The notes: generated by a model not told the origin, from the sequence alone. 64,000 nucleotides of DNA from Pikeienuella piscinae (GCF_011044155.1 NZ_CP049056.1:1550001-1614000), one strand, 5' to 3'. Shown: positions 35,651 through 45,859, counted from the first letter of the stretch. Numbers and translations: made by a program.

Positions 35651-36792
35651 GCGGGGTTCCGATCCGACCTTGATATCCGTCCGCCGGCGACCGGCGCCGC
35701 GCAGCCCGTGGTCGCCGGGGCGGAGATCGGCAGGCCGCGCATGACCCTGACGGCGAGATAGGCGAAAGCCTGCGCCTCGATCAGGTCGCCGTCGAGGCCC
35801 ACAGCCTCCACCGGATCGACCGGAGCGTCGATCCGTTCCCCCAGCATCCGCATCATCGCGCCGTTCCGCCGCCCGCCGCCGCAGACCAGCCAGCGCGAAG
35901 GCGGCGCGGGCATGTGGCGCAGGCTCTCCGCCACGGTTTCGGCGGTGAGCGCGGTCAGCGTCGCCGCACCATCCTCGACTGATAGTCCGTCCACCGCCGC
36001 CAGAACCGCCGCAAATTCGTTGCGGTCGAGGGATTTCGGCGGCTTACGGTCGAGATAGGCGGCGGCGGCGTTGGAACGCAGCGCCGCGCGACTCACCCGG
36101 CCGGCGCCCGCCGCCGCGCCATCGCGATCCAGCGGCGCGCCGGTTCTTCGCGCCATCCAGTCGTTTATCAGCGCGTTGCCCGGCCCGGTGTCGAAGGCGA
36201 CAAGCGCGCCCGCAGTCTCGGGCGCCGAAAGCGCCGGATTCACCCAGGTGACGTTGGCGACGCCGCCGATATTCAGAAAGGCGACCGGCACCGCTGCGCC
36301 GATATGCTTGGCGAGCGCGAAATGAAAGAACGGCGCGAGCGGCGCGCCCTCACCCCCCGCCTTCATGTCGTCGGAGCGAAAATCCCAGACGACCGGCCGG
36401 TTCAGCGCCCGCGCCAGCGCCGCCCCGTCGCCGATCTGCCATGTCCAGCCCTCGTCGGGCGCATGGGCGACGGTCTGACCGTGAAAACCGATCACCGCGG
36501 GGGCTTCTGCCGCATCGGCGAGCAGCGCCGCAGCCGCGGCGGCGTGGGCGCGAAGAACGTCGCGCTCGGCTTTCAGCAGCTTGTCCGCGCGCGCCGCGCC
36601 GGCGGGTGGGCGAAAGGCGCGCCAGTCCCCCATCACCGCCTCGACATGGCGCATCTCGCCGGCGCGGAACGGGGTTTCGGCGCCCGGCCCGAACGCGGAG
36701 ATGGTCTCGCCATCGGTGAGGACGAGCGCCGCGTCAATTCCGTCCAGCGAAGTGCCGGACATCATGCCGAGCGCCCAGATCGGTTCCGCCAT
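35572..36792 (-). CDS. anmK: Anhydro-N-acetylmuramic acid kinase with extended C-terminus
   Basis: AnmK phosphorylates and opens 1,6-anhydro-MurNAc in cell-wall recycling. The 406-residue product has [54 protein letters not shown] and [13 protein letters not shown]. Members usually end near the block seen here as [15 protein letters not shown], at about residue 374. The further 32 residues ([18 protein letters not shown] and onward) are not family sequence and run antisense over a small membrane-protein gene. Loss of the original stop is a likely cause. It is divergent from tyrS, 81 bases apart. Confidence 0.93.
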   Translation of the reverse strand: MAEPIWALGMMSGTSLDGIDAALVLTDGETISAFGPGAETPFRAGEMRHVEAVMGDWRAFRPPAGAARADKLLKAERDVLRAHAAAAAALLADAAEAPAVIGFHGQTVAHAPDEGWTWQIGDGAALARALNRPVVWDFRSDDMKAGGEGAPLAPFFHFALAKHIGAAVPVAFLNIGGVANVTWVNPALSAPETAGALVAFDTGPGNALINDWMARRTGAPLDRDGAAAGAGRVSRAALRSNAAAAYLDRKPPKSLDRNEFAAVLAAVDGLSVEDGAATLTALTAETVAESLRHMPAPPSRWLVCGGGRRNGAMMRMLGERIDAPVDPVEAVGLDGDLIEAQAFAYLAVRVMRGLPISAPATTGCAAPVAGGRISRSDRNPAQVQVIATRTRIPPSSAPETKTPARG

Positions 36793-36873
36793 GCACTTCC
36801 CTTTCAGGCCCGCTCCGGTATAGAGCGACGCAACCCGCCCCGCCAGACGCGACCGATCCAGCCGAGACCGAAC

Positions 36874-38127
36874 ATGACCTTTTCGCCACGCTCAGACTTC
36901 CTCCACACGCTGACTTCGCGTGGGTTCATCCAGGACTGCACCGATCTGCAGGGGCTCGACGACGCGCTGCGCGCCGGGGGCGTTCCCGGTTATGTCGGCT
37001 ATGACTGCACCGGCGCTTCTCTCCATGTCGGGCATCTGGTGAACATCATGATGCTGCGCTGGTTCCAGAAGACTGGGAACAAGCCGGTCACGCTCATGGG
37101 CGGCGGGACGACGCGGATCGGCGACCCGTCCGGCAAGGACGAGGCGCGCCAACTCCTGACCAACGAGCAGATCGGCGCGAACATGGAGGGGATCAAGAAA
37201 GTCTTCTCCGCCTACCTGACGTATGGCGGCGGGCCGACCGACGCGATCATGCCCAACAACGCCGACTGGCTGGACGCGCTGAATTATGTCGATTTCCTGC
37301 GCGATTTCGGCCGGCATTTCACCATCAACCGGATGCTGACCTTCGACAGCGTGCGCCTCCGGCTCGACCGCGAGCAGCCGCTGACCTTCCTCGAATTCAA
37401 TTACATGCTGCTTCAGGCCTATGATTTCATGGAGATGAACCGCCGCATGGGCGTCCGGCTCCAGATGGGCGGCTCCGACCAGTGGGGCAACATCGTCAAC
37501 GGCGTCGATCTCACGCGTCGGGTGAACGGGGCGGAAGTGTTCGGGCTGACCTCGCCGCTCCTGACCAAGGCGGACGGGACGAAGATGGGTAAGACCGCCG
37601 GCGGCGCGGTCTGGCTGAACGAGGAGATGCTGCCGGCGTATGATTTCTGGCAATTCTGGCGCAACACCGCGGACGCCGATGTCGGCCGCTTCCTGAAGCT
37701 CTTCACCGAATTGCCGCTCGACGAGATCGCCCGGCTCGAAGCGCTCGAAGGGGCGGAGTTGAACGAGGCGAAGGAGATCCTCGCGAACGAAACCACCGCC
37801 CTCTCGCGCGGCCGCGAGGCGGCGAAGCGCGCGGCGGCGACGGCGGCGGAGACTTTCGGGGCCGGCGGCGCGGGCGCCGACCTGCCCCGGGTCGATTTCA
37901 ACGCGGCCGAGATCGCCGCCGGACTCAGCGCCGCGCAGCTTTTCGTCCGCGCCGGGCTCGCCGCCAGCGGCAAGGAGGCGAAACGGCTGATCGCCGAGGG
38001 CGGCGCTCGCGTTAACGACGCGCCAGTGACGGATCCGGGACGGCTTTTCGGCGCCGGGGATTTCGAGACCGGGCCGTTGAAGCTCTCCGCCGGCAAGAAG
38101 CGCCACGCGCTGGCCGGACGCGCCTGA
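36874..38127 (+). CDS. tyrS: Tyrosyl-tRNA synthetase
   Basis: TyrS charges tRNA-Tyr. The 417-residue product has the HIGH-type HVGHLV at 51–56, [12 protein letters not shown], the tyrosine-binding [10 protein letters not shown] and GGSDQWGNI, and a KMSKS-loop equivalent KMGKT at 237–241. A C-terminal S4 RNA-binding domain follows ([21 protein letters not shown]). Codon 1 at 36874 gives the normal length; a longer frame starting at 36304 is only the antisense shadow of anmK. Confidence 0.97.
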   Translation: MTFSPRSDFLHTLTSRGFIQDCTDLQGLDDALRAGGVPGYVGYDCTGASLHVGHLVNIMMLRWFQKTGNKPVTLMGGGTTRIGDPSGKDEARQLLTNEQIGANMEGIKKVFSAYLTYGGGPTDAIMPNNADWLDALNYVDFLRDFGRHFTINRMLTFDSVRLRLDREQPLTFLEFNYMLLQAYDFMEMNRRMGVRLQMGGSDQWGNIVNGVDLTRRVNGAEVFGLTSPLLTKADGTKMGKTAGGAVWLNEEMLPAYDFWQFWRNTADADVGRFLKLFTELPLDEIARLEALEGAELNEAKEILANETTALSRGREAAKRAAATAAETFGAGGAGADLPRVDFNAAEIAAGLSAAQLFVRAGLAASGKEAKRLIAEGGARVNDAPVTDPGRLFGAGDFETGPLKLSAGKKRHALAGRA

Positions 38128-38133
38128 TCCGGA

Positions 38134-41100
38134 TTAGCGCTCCGTGTCGTCCTTGAGCGGCGTGAGGCTGGTGGAGGCGTCGGCCTCCACCTCCGCCGCA
38201 CCTTCGAATATCCGCCGCAGGATGCCCGGCGCGAGAACGGAAAGCGGGTTGACGTAGACATCCGGCGTCGCGATCGGTCCATTGACGGAAAACGTGAAGG
38301 CGAACAGCCCCTGGCCATCGCCGCCGGTCAGAAGTTTGCCGATAAGTGGAATACCGCCAACCGCGCTGTTGATCCGGTAGAGCGGCGTGAAGACGCCGCT
38401 CATATCCAGCCTGTCCTCCCCAATCACGTAGTCACCGGAGATATTGACGCCGATCGACGGTCCTTTCGCCACGGCATCGTCGAGCGCAATCCGTTCGTTT
38501 TCATAACTGAAGGGCGCGAGAATGCTGTCGAAGACGATTCCGTTGTCGCGCATCTTCTCGCGAAGATCGGAAAGCTCCGCGCCCTCCAGCATCTGCTCCA
38601 GCTTGGCGTCCTTGTGAATGACGATATTGCGCACCCGGACATCGCCCGAGAGACGCAGAGGATCGCCCTTGGCGATATCGGCCCGAAGAACCAGAACCCC
38701 GCCCGAGCCGTCCTCGAAGGCCTTGGCGTCGCGCAGAAAACGCCCGGCGTCGTCGATGCGGAGCCGCATCCGCCCGCCCTCCGGCCCGCGCATCAGGTTG
38801 GCGCTGACCGGCGCGCCCTCGGCGAGTCGCGCATCCGCCGCCGCGACCACCTCATTGACCACGGTGCGACGCAGGAACCCTTCGACATCGTTGAAGGCCC
38901 GGTCCTCAGTCACCCGCAGTTCGCCGATTTTCGCGTCGACGCGGAACGGCGCGATCGGACCGGCCTCGGCCTCCGGCGCGTCGAGACCGTCGGAGATCGC
39001 TTCGTCGATCAGATCGTCGAGGCTGGTGAGGTCCAGAAAAGGCCCATTTACGGCGATTCGCCAGAAGCGGCCCTCGCGCTCGGCGTTCAGCTTCAGGTCG
39101 ACGCCGCCACGATATCGGAACTCGGTAAGCTCAACGCGCTCCGGCGCGCCCTCCGCATCGGTCGCGCCGGCGCCGGCCGCGACCAGATCGGCCGAGCGCA
39201 GCGCGAACTGGTCGAGCGTGAGCCGGCTTCCCGCAAGCACCCCGGCGGCGGAAAGCGATCCCTTGGCTCCGGCCGGCTTCGACCAGCCGATCTCGGGGAT
39301 CGAAAGCGTAGCGCCATCGAGCGCCGTCTCGATCGAGAACTGCGTCGAAACGGCGGTGGGGGAAATCGTCGCCACGACCTGCGCGCGCCCGTCGGAGAAC
39401 CACGCCTGATCGATCCCGAATTCCGCCAGCCGCGCCGGCGTCACATCCGCGCGCGCGGTGATCGACCGCTCGGACGGCGAAAATTCCTCACGCCAAACGA
39501 TCTCCGCCGGGATCGTCCCGACGATAACGTCGCCGGCAAGCAGGAAGCCCGTCGTGCTCGCGTCCAGCGTCAGCGTATCGGCCGAGGCGAGCCGCTCCAG
39601 CCCAGGCGCCGTCAGCGCGACGTCGTGAAAGACGGCGGTGGCCGAGGCCGCGACATCCTCCAGCAACAAGTCCTTCAGCAACGGGATCGTGGTGACCGCT
39701 TCGATCTCCGCCGTCCCTGCGACCTCTCCAAACGGCACGCCGAGCGCCGAGGTTAGCTTCAGCGGCTCGCTGTCGATCAGCGCCAGCGCATCCGCAACGG
39801 CGCCGGTCGCCCGTATGGTCGCGGTTCCGGGCGTCGCCGGATGGTCGAGATCGGCGATCACGAAGGTCGAACCGGCGAGCTCCAGCACGCCGCCGCCCAC
39901 GGGCCTCACATGCCCTTCGTCGAGCGACAGCGAGAACCGCTTGAGATCGACCTGGCCAGAGCCGACTCCGCCGCGGATCGGCGGCATCGGCCTGAGCGGA
40001 TAACCGACCGCGTCGCGAAAGGTGAAATCGATCTTCAACTCCTCCTCGGCGCCGCCACCGAGTCGCACCACGGCGTTCGCGTCGACGATCTCCGCCGCCT
40101 CCATGTTCGCGAGCATCCATTCGCGCGCGCCAGGGGCAGCCTGGCGCGGCCAGTGCGCCATCATTTCGTCCAGCGTGAAATCACCGCCATCGATCGTCAT
40201 GTCGGCGCGCCAGCCGCCGACCTCCGGCCAGAGCCGTCCCGCGGCCGCGAGACGCATTCGCTCACGATCGAGCCGCAATTCGCCGATCTCGATCAAGAGC
40301 GGGTCCAGCGTAACCCGTCCGGTCAATCGTCCTTCGCCGTAAGCGAGCGGCGCATCGAAAAACTCAGGCGCGGAGACCCCTATGTCATCAAAATCGAGCT
40401 GGGCGACGACGTCGCGCGGCGCAGAATCATCGCCCCGGTTAACCTGCACGAATCCGGCCGCGCGAAACCGGGCGCGCTCGGCGTCGAGCGAAGCTTCATC
40501 GATCTGAAACCGGCTGGTTTCCGGCTGATAGGTGAAGTCCAACGCGGCGGCGCTGATCGGCTCCGACGTCTCCTCATCGAACGCGATGCGTCCGACGCCG
40601 GCCTCGAACCGCCCGGTGAGGGCGCGCAACGTTCCCTCCATGTCCATCTTCAGATCGATCTCGCCATCGACCGGCGCGTCGAACGCCGCGAGCCAGTCGA
40701 GCGCGACGATCTGTCCCGCGATATCGCCCGGCGACGCATTCTCGAACCGAACCGACAGGTCGATTTCGTCCGCGCCGACGCGTCGGCCACGTATATCGCC
40801 CGAAACCTGACCATGCCGCCCGCCGTCGAGCGCGACGCGGGCGCGCGCCGCCAGTCCGCGCCGCCCGCTCCAGAAGGTGATCTCCACCCCTTCCGCCCGG
40901 TAGACCCGGTCGGCGAACTGGTCGAGATAGAGGATCGAGGCGTCACGCAGCTTCAATCTTCGCCGGCCCGGAGCATCAAACAGATCGTCCCCCTCGCCAT
41001 CGTCCGCCCCATCCGAATCGGCGCTCGGCTCTGCGGCGGTCGCGGCGAGAAGGATCCTTTCGAACGCCGCCGCGCCATCGCCGGACGCATCGTCCGAGAG

Positions 41101-41571
41101 GCCCCCAAAGCCGAAACGGAACGCGCCGGAAGGCGCCCGCACCAATCGACCGGATAGCCCGGTCAGGACGACGTCGCTGGGGATGAAACGCCCGGCGATC
41201 AGGTCCGATGTACGGAACCGCGCGGAGAGTTCGGGCGCCAGCGCGAATGGCCCGGTCTCATCGTCGATCAGCACGGCGTCGCTAATCGTTATCATCGCGC
41301 CGCCGCGTTCGTCCTCCGTCACGAATTCAATCCGCGCCGATCCGATCGAAAGGCGGGCGCCCGGCAGCCGCGCGGAGGCTTCACGCTCAATTAGCGGCAG
41401 CAGCGGATCGAGGTCGATCGGCCCCGCGACGAGCCTGAGATAGACTGCGCCGGGCGCGAGAATGGCGACGAGGAGAAGCGCGCTCAGCACCCCACCGACA
41501 ATTCGTCCGAGTCGCGAGGCGAGACCGCGGCGTTCGCGCGGCGTCCGGGCGCTCTTCTTCTCTTCGCTCAT
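38134..41571 (-). CDS. AsmA/YhdP-like giant envelope protein
   Basis: The 1145-residue protein has one N-terminal membrane helix (about 25–48) and then a long repeated beta-rich periplasmic region. The C-terminal AsmA-like block includes GGVLVLRADIAKGDPLRLSG, GDYVIGEDRLDMSGVFTPLYRINSAVGGIPLIGKLL and FTFSVNGPIATPDVYVNPLSVLAPGILRR, as in the YhdP/TamB/AsmA group thought to move phospholipid between membranes. I prefer the start at 41571; a six-codon frame with a good ribosome site ends on it (see 41568–41588). Another ATG at 41580 is possible. Confidence 0.85.
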   Translation of the reverse strand: MSEEKKSARTPRERRGLASRLGRIVGGVLSALLLVAILAPGAVYLRLVAGPIDLDPLLPLIEREASARLPGARLSIGSARIEFVTEDERGGAMITISDAVLIDDETGPFALAPELSARFRTSDLIAGRFIPSDVVLTGLSGRLVRAPSGAFRFGFGGLSDDASGDGAAAFERILLAATAAEPSADSDGADDGEGDDLFDAPGRRRLKLRDASILYLDQFADRVYRAEGVEITFWSGRRGLAARARVALDGGRHGQVSGDIRGRRVGADEIDLSVRFENASPGDIAGQIVALDWLAAFDAPVDGEIDLKMDMEGTLRALTGRFEAGVGRIAFDEETSEPISAAALDFTYQPETSRFQIDEASLDAERARFRAAGFVQVNRGDDSAPRDVVAQLDFDDIGVSAPEFFDAPLAYGEGRLTGRVTLDPLLIEIGELRLDRERMRLAAAGRLWPEVGGWRADMTIDGGDFTLDEMMAHWPRQAAPGAREWMLANMEAAEIVDANAVVRLGGGAEEELKIDFTFRDAVGYPLRPMPPIRGGVGSGQVDLKRFSLSLDEGHVRPVGGGVLELAGSTFVIADLDHPATPGTATIRATGAVADALALIDSEPLKLTSALGVPFGEVAGTAEIEAVTTIPLLKDLLLEDVAASATAVFHDVALTAPGLERLASADTLTLDASTTGFLLAGDVIVGTIPAEIVWREEFSPSERSITARADVTPARLAEFGIDQAWFSDGRAQVVATISPTAVSTQFSIETALDGATLSIPEIGWSKPAGAKGSLSAAGVLAGSRLTLDQFALRSADLVAAGAGATDAEGAPERVELTEFRYRGGVDLKLNAEREGRFWRIAVNGPFLDLTSLDDLIDEAISDGLDAPEAEAGPIAPFRVDAKIGELRVTEDRAFNDVEGFLRRTVVNEVVAAADARLAEGAPVSANLMRGPEGGRMRLRIDDAGRFLRDAKAFEDGSGGVLVLRADIAKGDPLRLSGDVRVRNIVIHKDAKLEQMLEGAELSDLREKMRDNGIVFDSILAPFSYENERIALDDAVAKGPSIGVNISGDYVIGEDRLDMSGVFTPLYRINSAVGGIPLIGKLLTGGDGQGLFAFTFSVNGPIATPDVYVNPLSVLAPGILRRIFEGAAEVEADASTSLTPLKDDTER

Positions 41572-41588
41572 CGTCCGCATCGCGCCAT
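41568..41588 (-). other. Six-codon upstream frame overlapping the AsmA-like start
   Basis: Behind a good ribosome site (AGGAGAG) an ATG at 41588 opens a frame of six codons (MARCGR). Its TGA overlaps the ATG at 41571 of the AsmA-like gene. Terminating ribosomes could restart there. A chance arrangement is equally possible. Confidence 0.3.
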
Positions 41589-41745
41589 GCGCTCTCCTGT
41601 CGCCGATACCCCCCTTGACGCAAGGCCCGGCGAAATCCCTATGGTCGCGATGGGCGCGCCGCGGAGCGGCGTCTCCCGGCGGCGGTCCCGATCAGGTTCC
41701 CGGCGCACCTTAACCATGAATCCGATCCGCTTGAAGGAGCGACTG

Positions 41746-42222
41746 ATGCCAAATCTCCAAGGTCCGAAGCCGGGCGACGCGGCCCCCGCGTTCACATTGC
41801 CCGCCCCCGGCGGCGAGGTCGCCCTCGGCGCGGGAACGGGCGGCAAAACCGTCCTCTATTTCTATCCGAGGGACGACACGCCCGGCTGCACTACCGAGGC
41901 GCTCGACTTCACCACCGAAGCGGCGGCGTTCGCGGCCGCCGGCGTCACGGTGATCGGAGTCTCCAAAGACAGCGTTCAGAAACACGAGAAGTTCATTGCG
42001 AAACACGGGCTCGGGGTCGTTCTCGCCTCCGACGAGCACGGGACCACCGCCGAAAATTACGGCGTCTGGGTCGAGAAGAACATGTATGGAAAGGTTCATA
42101 TGGGGGTGGAGCGCGCCACTTTCCTGATTGACGCCGCAGGCGTCGTCCGGCAGGTCTGGCGCAAGGTGAAGGTGAAGGGCCACGTGGCCGACGTTCTCAG
42201 GGCGGCGCAGGCGCTTGACTGA
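41746..42222 (+). CDS. bcp: Thioredoxin-dependent peroxiredoxin, BCP/PrxQ type
   Basis: The enzyme reduces hydroperoxides with thioredoxin. The 158-residue product has GDAAPAFTLPAPGG and YFYPRDDTPGCTTEALDF with the peroxidatic cysteine near residue 48. VIGVSKDSVQKHEKF and YGVWVEKNMYGKVHMGVERATFLID are also typical of BCP. The resolving cysteine five residues after the peroxidatic one, present in E. coli BCP, is absent. AAGGAG is seven bases before the ATG. The following DUF455 gene starts inside its last codons. Confidence 0.95.
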   Translation: MPNLQGPKPGDAAPAFTLPAPGGEVALGAGTGGKTVLYFYPRDDTPGCTTEALDFTTEAAAFAAAGVTVIGVSKDSVQKHEKFIAKHGLGVVLASDEHGTTAENYGVWVEKNMYGKVHMGVERATFLIDAAGVVRQVWRKVKVKGHVADVLRAAQALD

Positions 42223-43033
42223 TACGCCGCACCTGACCCAGCTCGCGCTTGGCGTCCTGACGGAGAGCGACGCGCGCGAAAAGGCGCGAAAGGCGCGGGC
42301 GGCCGCGGCGCTCTGGCGGGACGCCCGCGCCCGGGGCGAGGCGCGGATAGGCGACACTCCGCCACCCGACGCGCCCGCGCGCCCGGCGACGCCCTTGCTG
42401 CTTCCGCCACGCGATATGCCGAAGCGGCGCCGGGGCGGGGCGGCTGGCCGCGCGGCGCTGCTCCACGCCATCGCGCATATCGAGTTGAACGCGATCGATC
42501 TGCACTGGGACATGGCGGCGCGTTTCGCCGACCGCGACCTGCCCACCGGGTTTTTCGACGACTGGGTCGCCGCCGGCGATGACGAGGCGAAGCATTTCGG
42601 CCTGGTCGCCGACCGGCTGGAGGCGATGGGAACGCATTACGGCGCCCTGCCCGCTCACGCCGGCATGTGGCGCGCGGCGAAGGACACGCGGGCGGATATC
42701 ATGGCGCGGCTCGCGGTCGTGCCGATGGTGCTGGAGGCGCGCGGGCTGGACGTGACGCCGGGGATGATCGCGGCTTTCGAGGCGGCCGGCGACGAGAAAA
42801 GCGTCGCCGCGCTTCGCGTGATCTACGCCGAGGAGGTCGCGCATGTCGCCTATGGCGCGAAGTGGTTCAATTTCCTCTGTGGCCGGCGCGACGATGACCC
42901 GAAACCCGCATTTCACGCCCTCGTTCGCAAATATTTCCCAGCCGGTCCGAAACCGCCCTTCAACGAAGAAAAGCGCGGGGAGGCGGGCCTGCCGCCCGAT
43001 TTCTATTGGCCGCTCGTCAATGACGCCGGGTGA
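42215..43033 (+). CDS. DUF455 family ferritin-like protein
   Basis: The 272-residue product has the helical DUF455 core AALLHAIAHIELNAIDLHWD, GDDEAKHFGLVADRLEAMG, MVLEARGLDVTPGM and IYAEEVAHVAYGAKWF. The Glu/His spacing fits a ferritin-like diiron site. The function is unproven. It begins with TTG at 42215, eight bases inside the end of bcp, so its translation is likely coupled to the peroxiredoxin. Pairing of a possible iron protein with a peroxidase suggests an oxidative-stress role. Confidence 0.85.
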   Translation: MTDTPHLTQLALGVLTESDAREKARKARAAAALWRDARARGEARIGDTPPPDAPARPATPLLLPPRDMPKRRRGGAAGRAALLHAIAHIELNAIDLHWDMAARFADRDLPTGFFDDWVAAGDDEAKHFGLVADRLEAMGTHYGALPAHAGMWRAAKDTRADIMARLAVVPMVLEARGLDVTPGMIAAFEAAGDEKSVAALRVIYAEEVAHVAYGAKWFNFLCGRRDDDPKPAFHALVRKYFPAGPKPPFNEEKRGEAGLPPDFYWPLVNDAG

Positions 43034-43084
43034 GGCGAGTAAATTCTTGATGCTCGCCCGCCGATCGCGTAGGCACATCGGCAA

Positions 43085-43103
43085 CGCGGATCAAAAATCC
43101 GCG
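43085..43103. terminator. Hairpin between DUF455 and the M23 peptidase gene
   Basis: CGCGGAT and ATCCGCG form a perfect 7-base stem with loop CAAAA. No T-run follows on the plus strand, so it may be an attenuator or 3'-end structure rather than a full terminator. Confidence 0.35.
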
Positions 43104-43138
43104 ATAAGAACTAGGCGAGAGAGAGTGGCGGAGGCGGA

Positions 43139-44476
43139 ATGCTCCAGAGACTAAGCGAAGGCGTGAACCGACGTCTTGCGTTCTTGTTTCCGGAACGACG
43201 GCTGATTCTGCGCTCGGAGGCCAGCACGCGCTATTTCCGGGTCTCGCCGCTCGCGCAGGTCTGCGCGGCGGCGCTCGTCGTCGCTGGACTCGGCTGGACC
43301 GGCTTTGCAAGCCTGAAGCTGGCGCAGACCGCGATCCGGGCTTCGGCCGCGACCGAACGGCTGGCGGCGACAGAAGCCGCCTACGAAGCGCGGATAGCAA
43401 CCCTGACGCGAAAGACGATCCAAGCCGCCGAAGCGCTCTCGATCGCGAGGAGAGCGGCGCATCTTTCCACCGCGCGTCTGGCGGAAGAGCATGAAACACT
43501 GACCAATGCGATGGCGAATGGGCGCGAACTCGCCGCCCGGCTTCAATCCGAGCGCAGTCGTCTCGTCAGCCTCGCCGAAGAGCATGACGCCGCGTTGACG
43601 CTCTGCCAGGCGACCGAGAACCGGGTCGCGACGCTGGAGGCCGCGCTCGCCGAAAAGAGTCGCGAGGCCAAGTCGCGCGCCGACATGCTCGCCGCGCTCA
43701 ACGCGACGCTGGACGACGTCGTCACCGCCCGCGACGACGCCGCCGAGACCACGCAGTCGCTAACCCTTCAGATCGACGAGCTAAGCGAAGAGATATCTGA
43801 ACGCGCCGCGCGCCAGGACCGGCTGTTCACCCAGCTCGAGGATGCGGCCGCGGCCAGCCTCGGCTCGCTCGAGAGCGTATTCGAGGAGACCGGAGTGAAG
43901 CTGGATCCGATCCTCGACGCGGTTCGCCGTGAGCATGGCGGCGCCGGCGGCCCGTTCCTGCCCGCCGATGAGGTAGAGGCGCTGAGCGAAGATGCGGACG
44001 ACGCGCCGCGCCTGGCGGCGCTGATGTCGAATCTCGAGCGCGTCAATCTGCTCCGCATCGCGGCTGATCGCATGCCGTTCGGACGGCCGGCGACCAGCGT
44101 GCGCTATACGTCGCCTTTCGGCGTCAGGCAGGACCCGATCAACGGCCGGCGGGCGCGTCATACCGGCCTCGACATGGCCGGGCGGCGGGGCTCGCCCATC
44201 CATGCGACCGCGGCAGGAAAGGTCGCCTATGTCGGCTGGCGTCGCGGTTACGGCAAGGTGGTGGAGATTGAACATGCGTTCGGCTACGAAACCGTATACG
44301 CTCATCTCAACCGGACCCGCGTGAAAGTCGGCGCTCACGTCGAGCGCGGCGACCGGATCGGTGATATGGGCAGCACCGGGCGCAGCACCGGCACCCATCT
44401 TCACTACGAAGTCCGAATTGACGGCACCCCCGTCAATCCCGTGAAATATATCGAGGCCGCACGAAATGTTCTCTAA
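43139..44476 (+). CDS. M23 family murein endopeptidase with coiled coil
   Basis: The 445-residue product has a short cytoplasmic start, one membrane helix (about 38–58) and a long coiled-coil stretch (about 65–235, heptad-rich Ala/Leu/Glu). A C-terminal LytM/M23 zinc peptidase domain follows, with FGVRQDPINGRRARHTGLDMA (H-x3-D) and GTHLHYEVRIDG (H-x-H). Both zinc motifs are intact, so it is probably active. GGAGG is five bases before the ATG. The bactofilin gene starts inside its last four codons. In other bacteria M23–bactofilin pairs set cell shape. Confidence 0.93.
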   Translation: MLQRLSEGVNRRLAFLFPERRLILRSEASTRYFRVSPLAQVCAAALVVAGLGWTGFASLKLAQTAIRASAATERLAATEAAYEARIATLTRKTIQAAEALSIARRAAHLSTARLAEEHETLTNAMANGRELAARLQSERSRLVSLAEEHDAALTLCQATENRVATLEAALAEKSREAKSRADMLAALNATLDDVVTARDDAAETTQSLTLQIDELSEEISERAARQDRLFTQLEDAAAASLGSLESVFEETGVKLDPILDAVRREHGGAGGPFLPADEVEALSEDADDAPRLAALMSNLERVNLLRIAADRMPFGRPATSVRYTSPFGVRQDPINGRRARHTGLDMAGRRGSPIHATAAGKVAYVGWRRGYGKVVEIEHAFGYETVYAHLNRTRVKVGAHVERGDRIGDMGSTGRSTGTHLHYEVRIDGTPVNPVKYIEAARNVL

Positions 44477-44978
44477 GAGCAAGACCAACGAACCCGCTCC
44501 GAAACACGAAGCGCACACCATTTCTCCGAAATCGTCGACGCCGGGCGCTCCGCCTGCTTCGTCCGCCGCCCCCTCCGCCACGGCGTCGTCATCCGCGGCG
44601 AAACCGAAGGCGGCCCCCTCTGTGATCTCGACCGATCTGAAGATCACCGGCAACCTCACCACGAATGGCGACATTCAGATCGAGGGCACGATCGAGGGCG
44701 ACATCCACGCGCATCTCGTAACCGTCGGTGAAACAGCGGTGATTTCGGGTGAGGTCGTCGCCGACGACATTGTCGTCAATGGCCATGTGAAGGGACGGGT
44801 GCGCGGGCTCAAGGTACGCCTGACATCATCCGCCAAGGTCGAGGGCGATATCATTCACAAGACCATCGCTATCGAGAGCGGCGCCCATTTCGAAGGCTCG
44901 GTGCAGCGCGCCGAGGACCCACTCAAGACCGCCGGCGCCGCGCCAGCGGCTACCAAACCGGCGCACGGCGGCAACTGA
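44466..44978 (+). CDS. Bactofilin (polymer-forming cytoskeletal protein)
   Basis: The 170-residue product has a Pro/Ser/Ala-rich N-terminal tail (about 1–52) and a beta-helical bactofilin core (about 54–145). The core shows repeat-like blocks NLTTNGDIQIEGTIEGDI, VTVGETAVISGEVVADDIVVNGHVKGRV and KVEGDIIHKTIAIESGAHFEG. A short flexible C-terminus follows. Bactofilins polymerise without nucleotide and recruit peptidoglycan enzymes to the membrane. The 11-base overlap with the M23 peptidase gene supports a coupled partner role. Confidence 0.95.
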   Translation: MFSKSKTNEPAPKHEAHTISPKSSTPGAPPASSAAPSATASSSAAKPKAAPSVISTDLKITGNLTTNGDIQIEGTIEGDIHAHLVTVGETAVISGEVVADDIVVNGHVKGRVRGLKVRLTSSAKVEGDIIHKTIAIESGAHFEGSVQRAEDPLKTAGAAPAATKPAHGGN

Positions 44979-45161
44979 ACCGGATCGCGCCCGCCCGCCG
45001 GCCGGCCGGGCGCGTGATGTCGTCGCATGTTCCATGAGCTTGCGACAGCGCGTCGACATCGATCGCATTTTATGTAAGATCTATTCAATCACGATGTGTG
45101 TGTAGTGTGTGCGACCGTATCTGTCGCCGTTGTGAATCAATCGAGTGGAAGGGGCAATTCC

Positions 45162-45830
45162 ATGAAGGCACTAATACTGGCAGCCGCGCTTGCGGCTGGC
45201 CTTCCGATGGCGGCGAACGCCGTCAGCATCACCGCCAACCAGGGCCTGAACGGCGCCGGCGGCTCCGTCGCGGCTGATCGGTCTGACCTCGGAAAGATCA
45301 GCGACGGTATCGCAACGAATCAGTCGATCTTCTCGCTCGGTCTCGGCGGGTTTCTCTCGGCTTCCGTCGACCCGCAGGCGCTGGCGAACCCGATCATGGT
45401 GATCGAGATCACCAACAACACGCCGAACCCGCTGTTCCCGGAAGCGGTCAATCTGTTTCTCGGCGGCAGCGTCAGCGGCCCAGGCGGGCTCGACGGCGCC
45501 AACAGCTTCGACAGCACAGGCGCCATCCAGATCGGCACGCTGTCGAACGACGGCGCGCCGACCGCGATCGAAATGAACGGCGCCTTGATCACGAAGACGC
45601 AGACCAATTCATCGACGAAGTTCACGATCGACATCGCCAATGTCGGCAATGGGATTTTCAGCCGACTGACGCTGGTCGACATCACGTCCGGGACGGGAGC
45701 GTCCGTCGACGGGTTCGACATCGGCGAACTGACGGTCAACGCCGTGCCGCTGCCGGCCTCGGCGCTCCTGCTGCTGTCCGGCCTCGCCGGTTTCGGCTTC
45801 GTCTCGCGCCGGCGCCGCGCCGCCGCCTGA
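45162..45830 (+). CDS. VPLPA-CTERM sorting-domain secreted protein
   Basis: The 222-residue product has a signal peptide (MKALILAAALAAGLPMAANA) and a Gly/Ser/Thr/Asn-rich body with no known domain. Its C-terminus has the motif VPLPASA, a hydrophobic helix (LLLLSGLAGFGFV) and an RRRR tail. This is the VPLPA variant of the PEP-CTERM exosortase signal, so the mature protein is probably processed and displayed or released. GGAAGGGG lies before the ATG at 45162. No exosortase gene is in the window. Confidence 0.88.
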   Translation: MKALILAAALAAGLPMAANAVSITANQGLNGAGGSVAADRSDLGKISDGIATNQSIFSLGLGGFLSASVDPQALANPIMVIEITNNTPNPLFPEAVNLFLGGSVSGPGGLDGANSFDSTGAIQIGTLSNDGAPTAIEMNGALITKTQTNSSTKFTIDIANVGNGIFSRLTLVDITSGTGASVDGFDIGELTVNAVPLPASALLLLSGLAGFGFVSRRRRAAA

Positions 45831-45859
45831 CCTCTTCGAAGCGAATACAAGAAACATGG

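Noticed and set aside
36304-36873. A long in-frame extension upstream of tyrS
   Set aside because: It is the antisense of anmK, has biased Arg/Ala composition, and TyrS begins normally at 36874.
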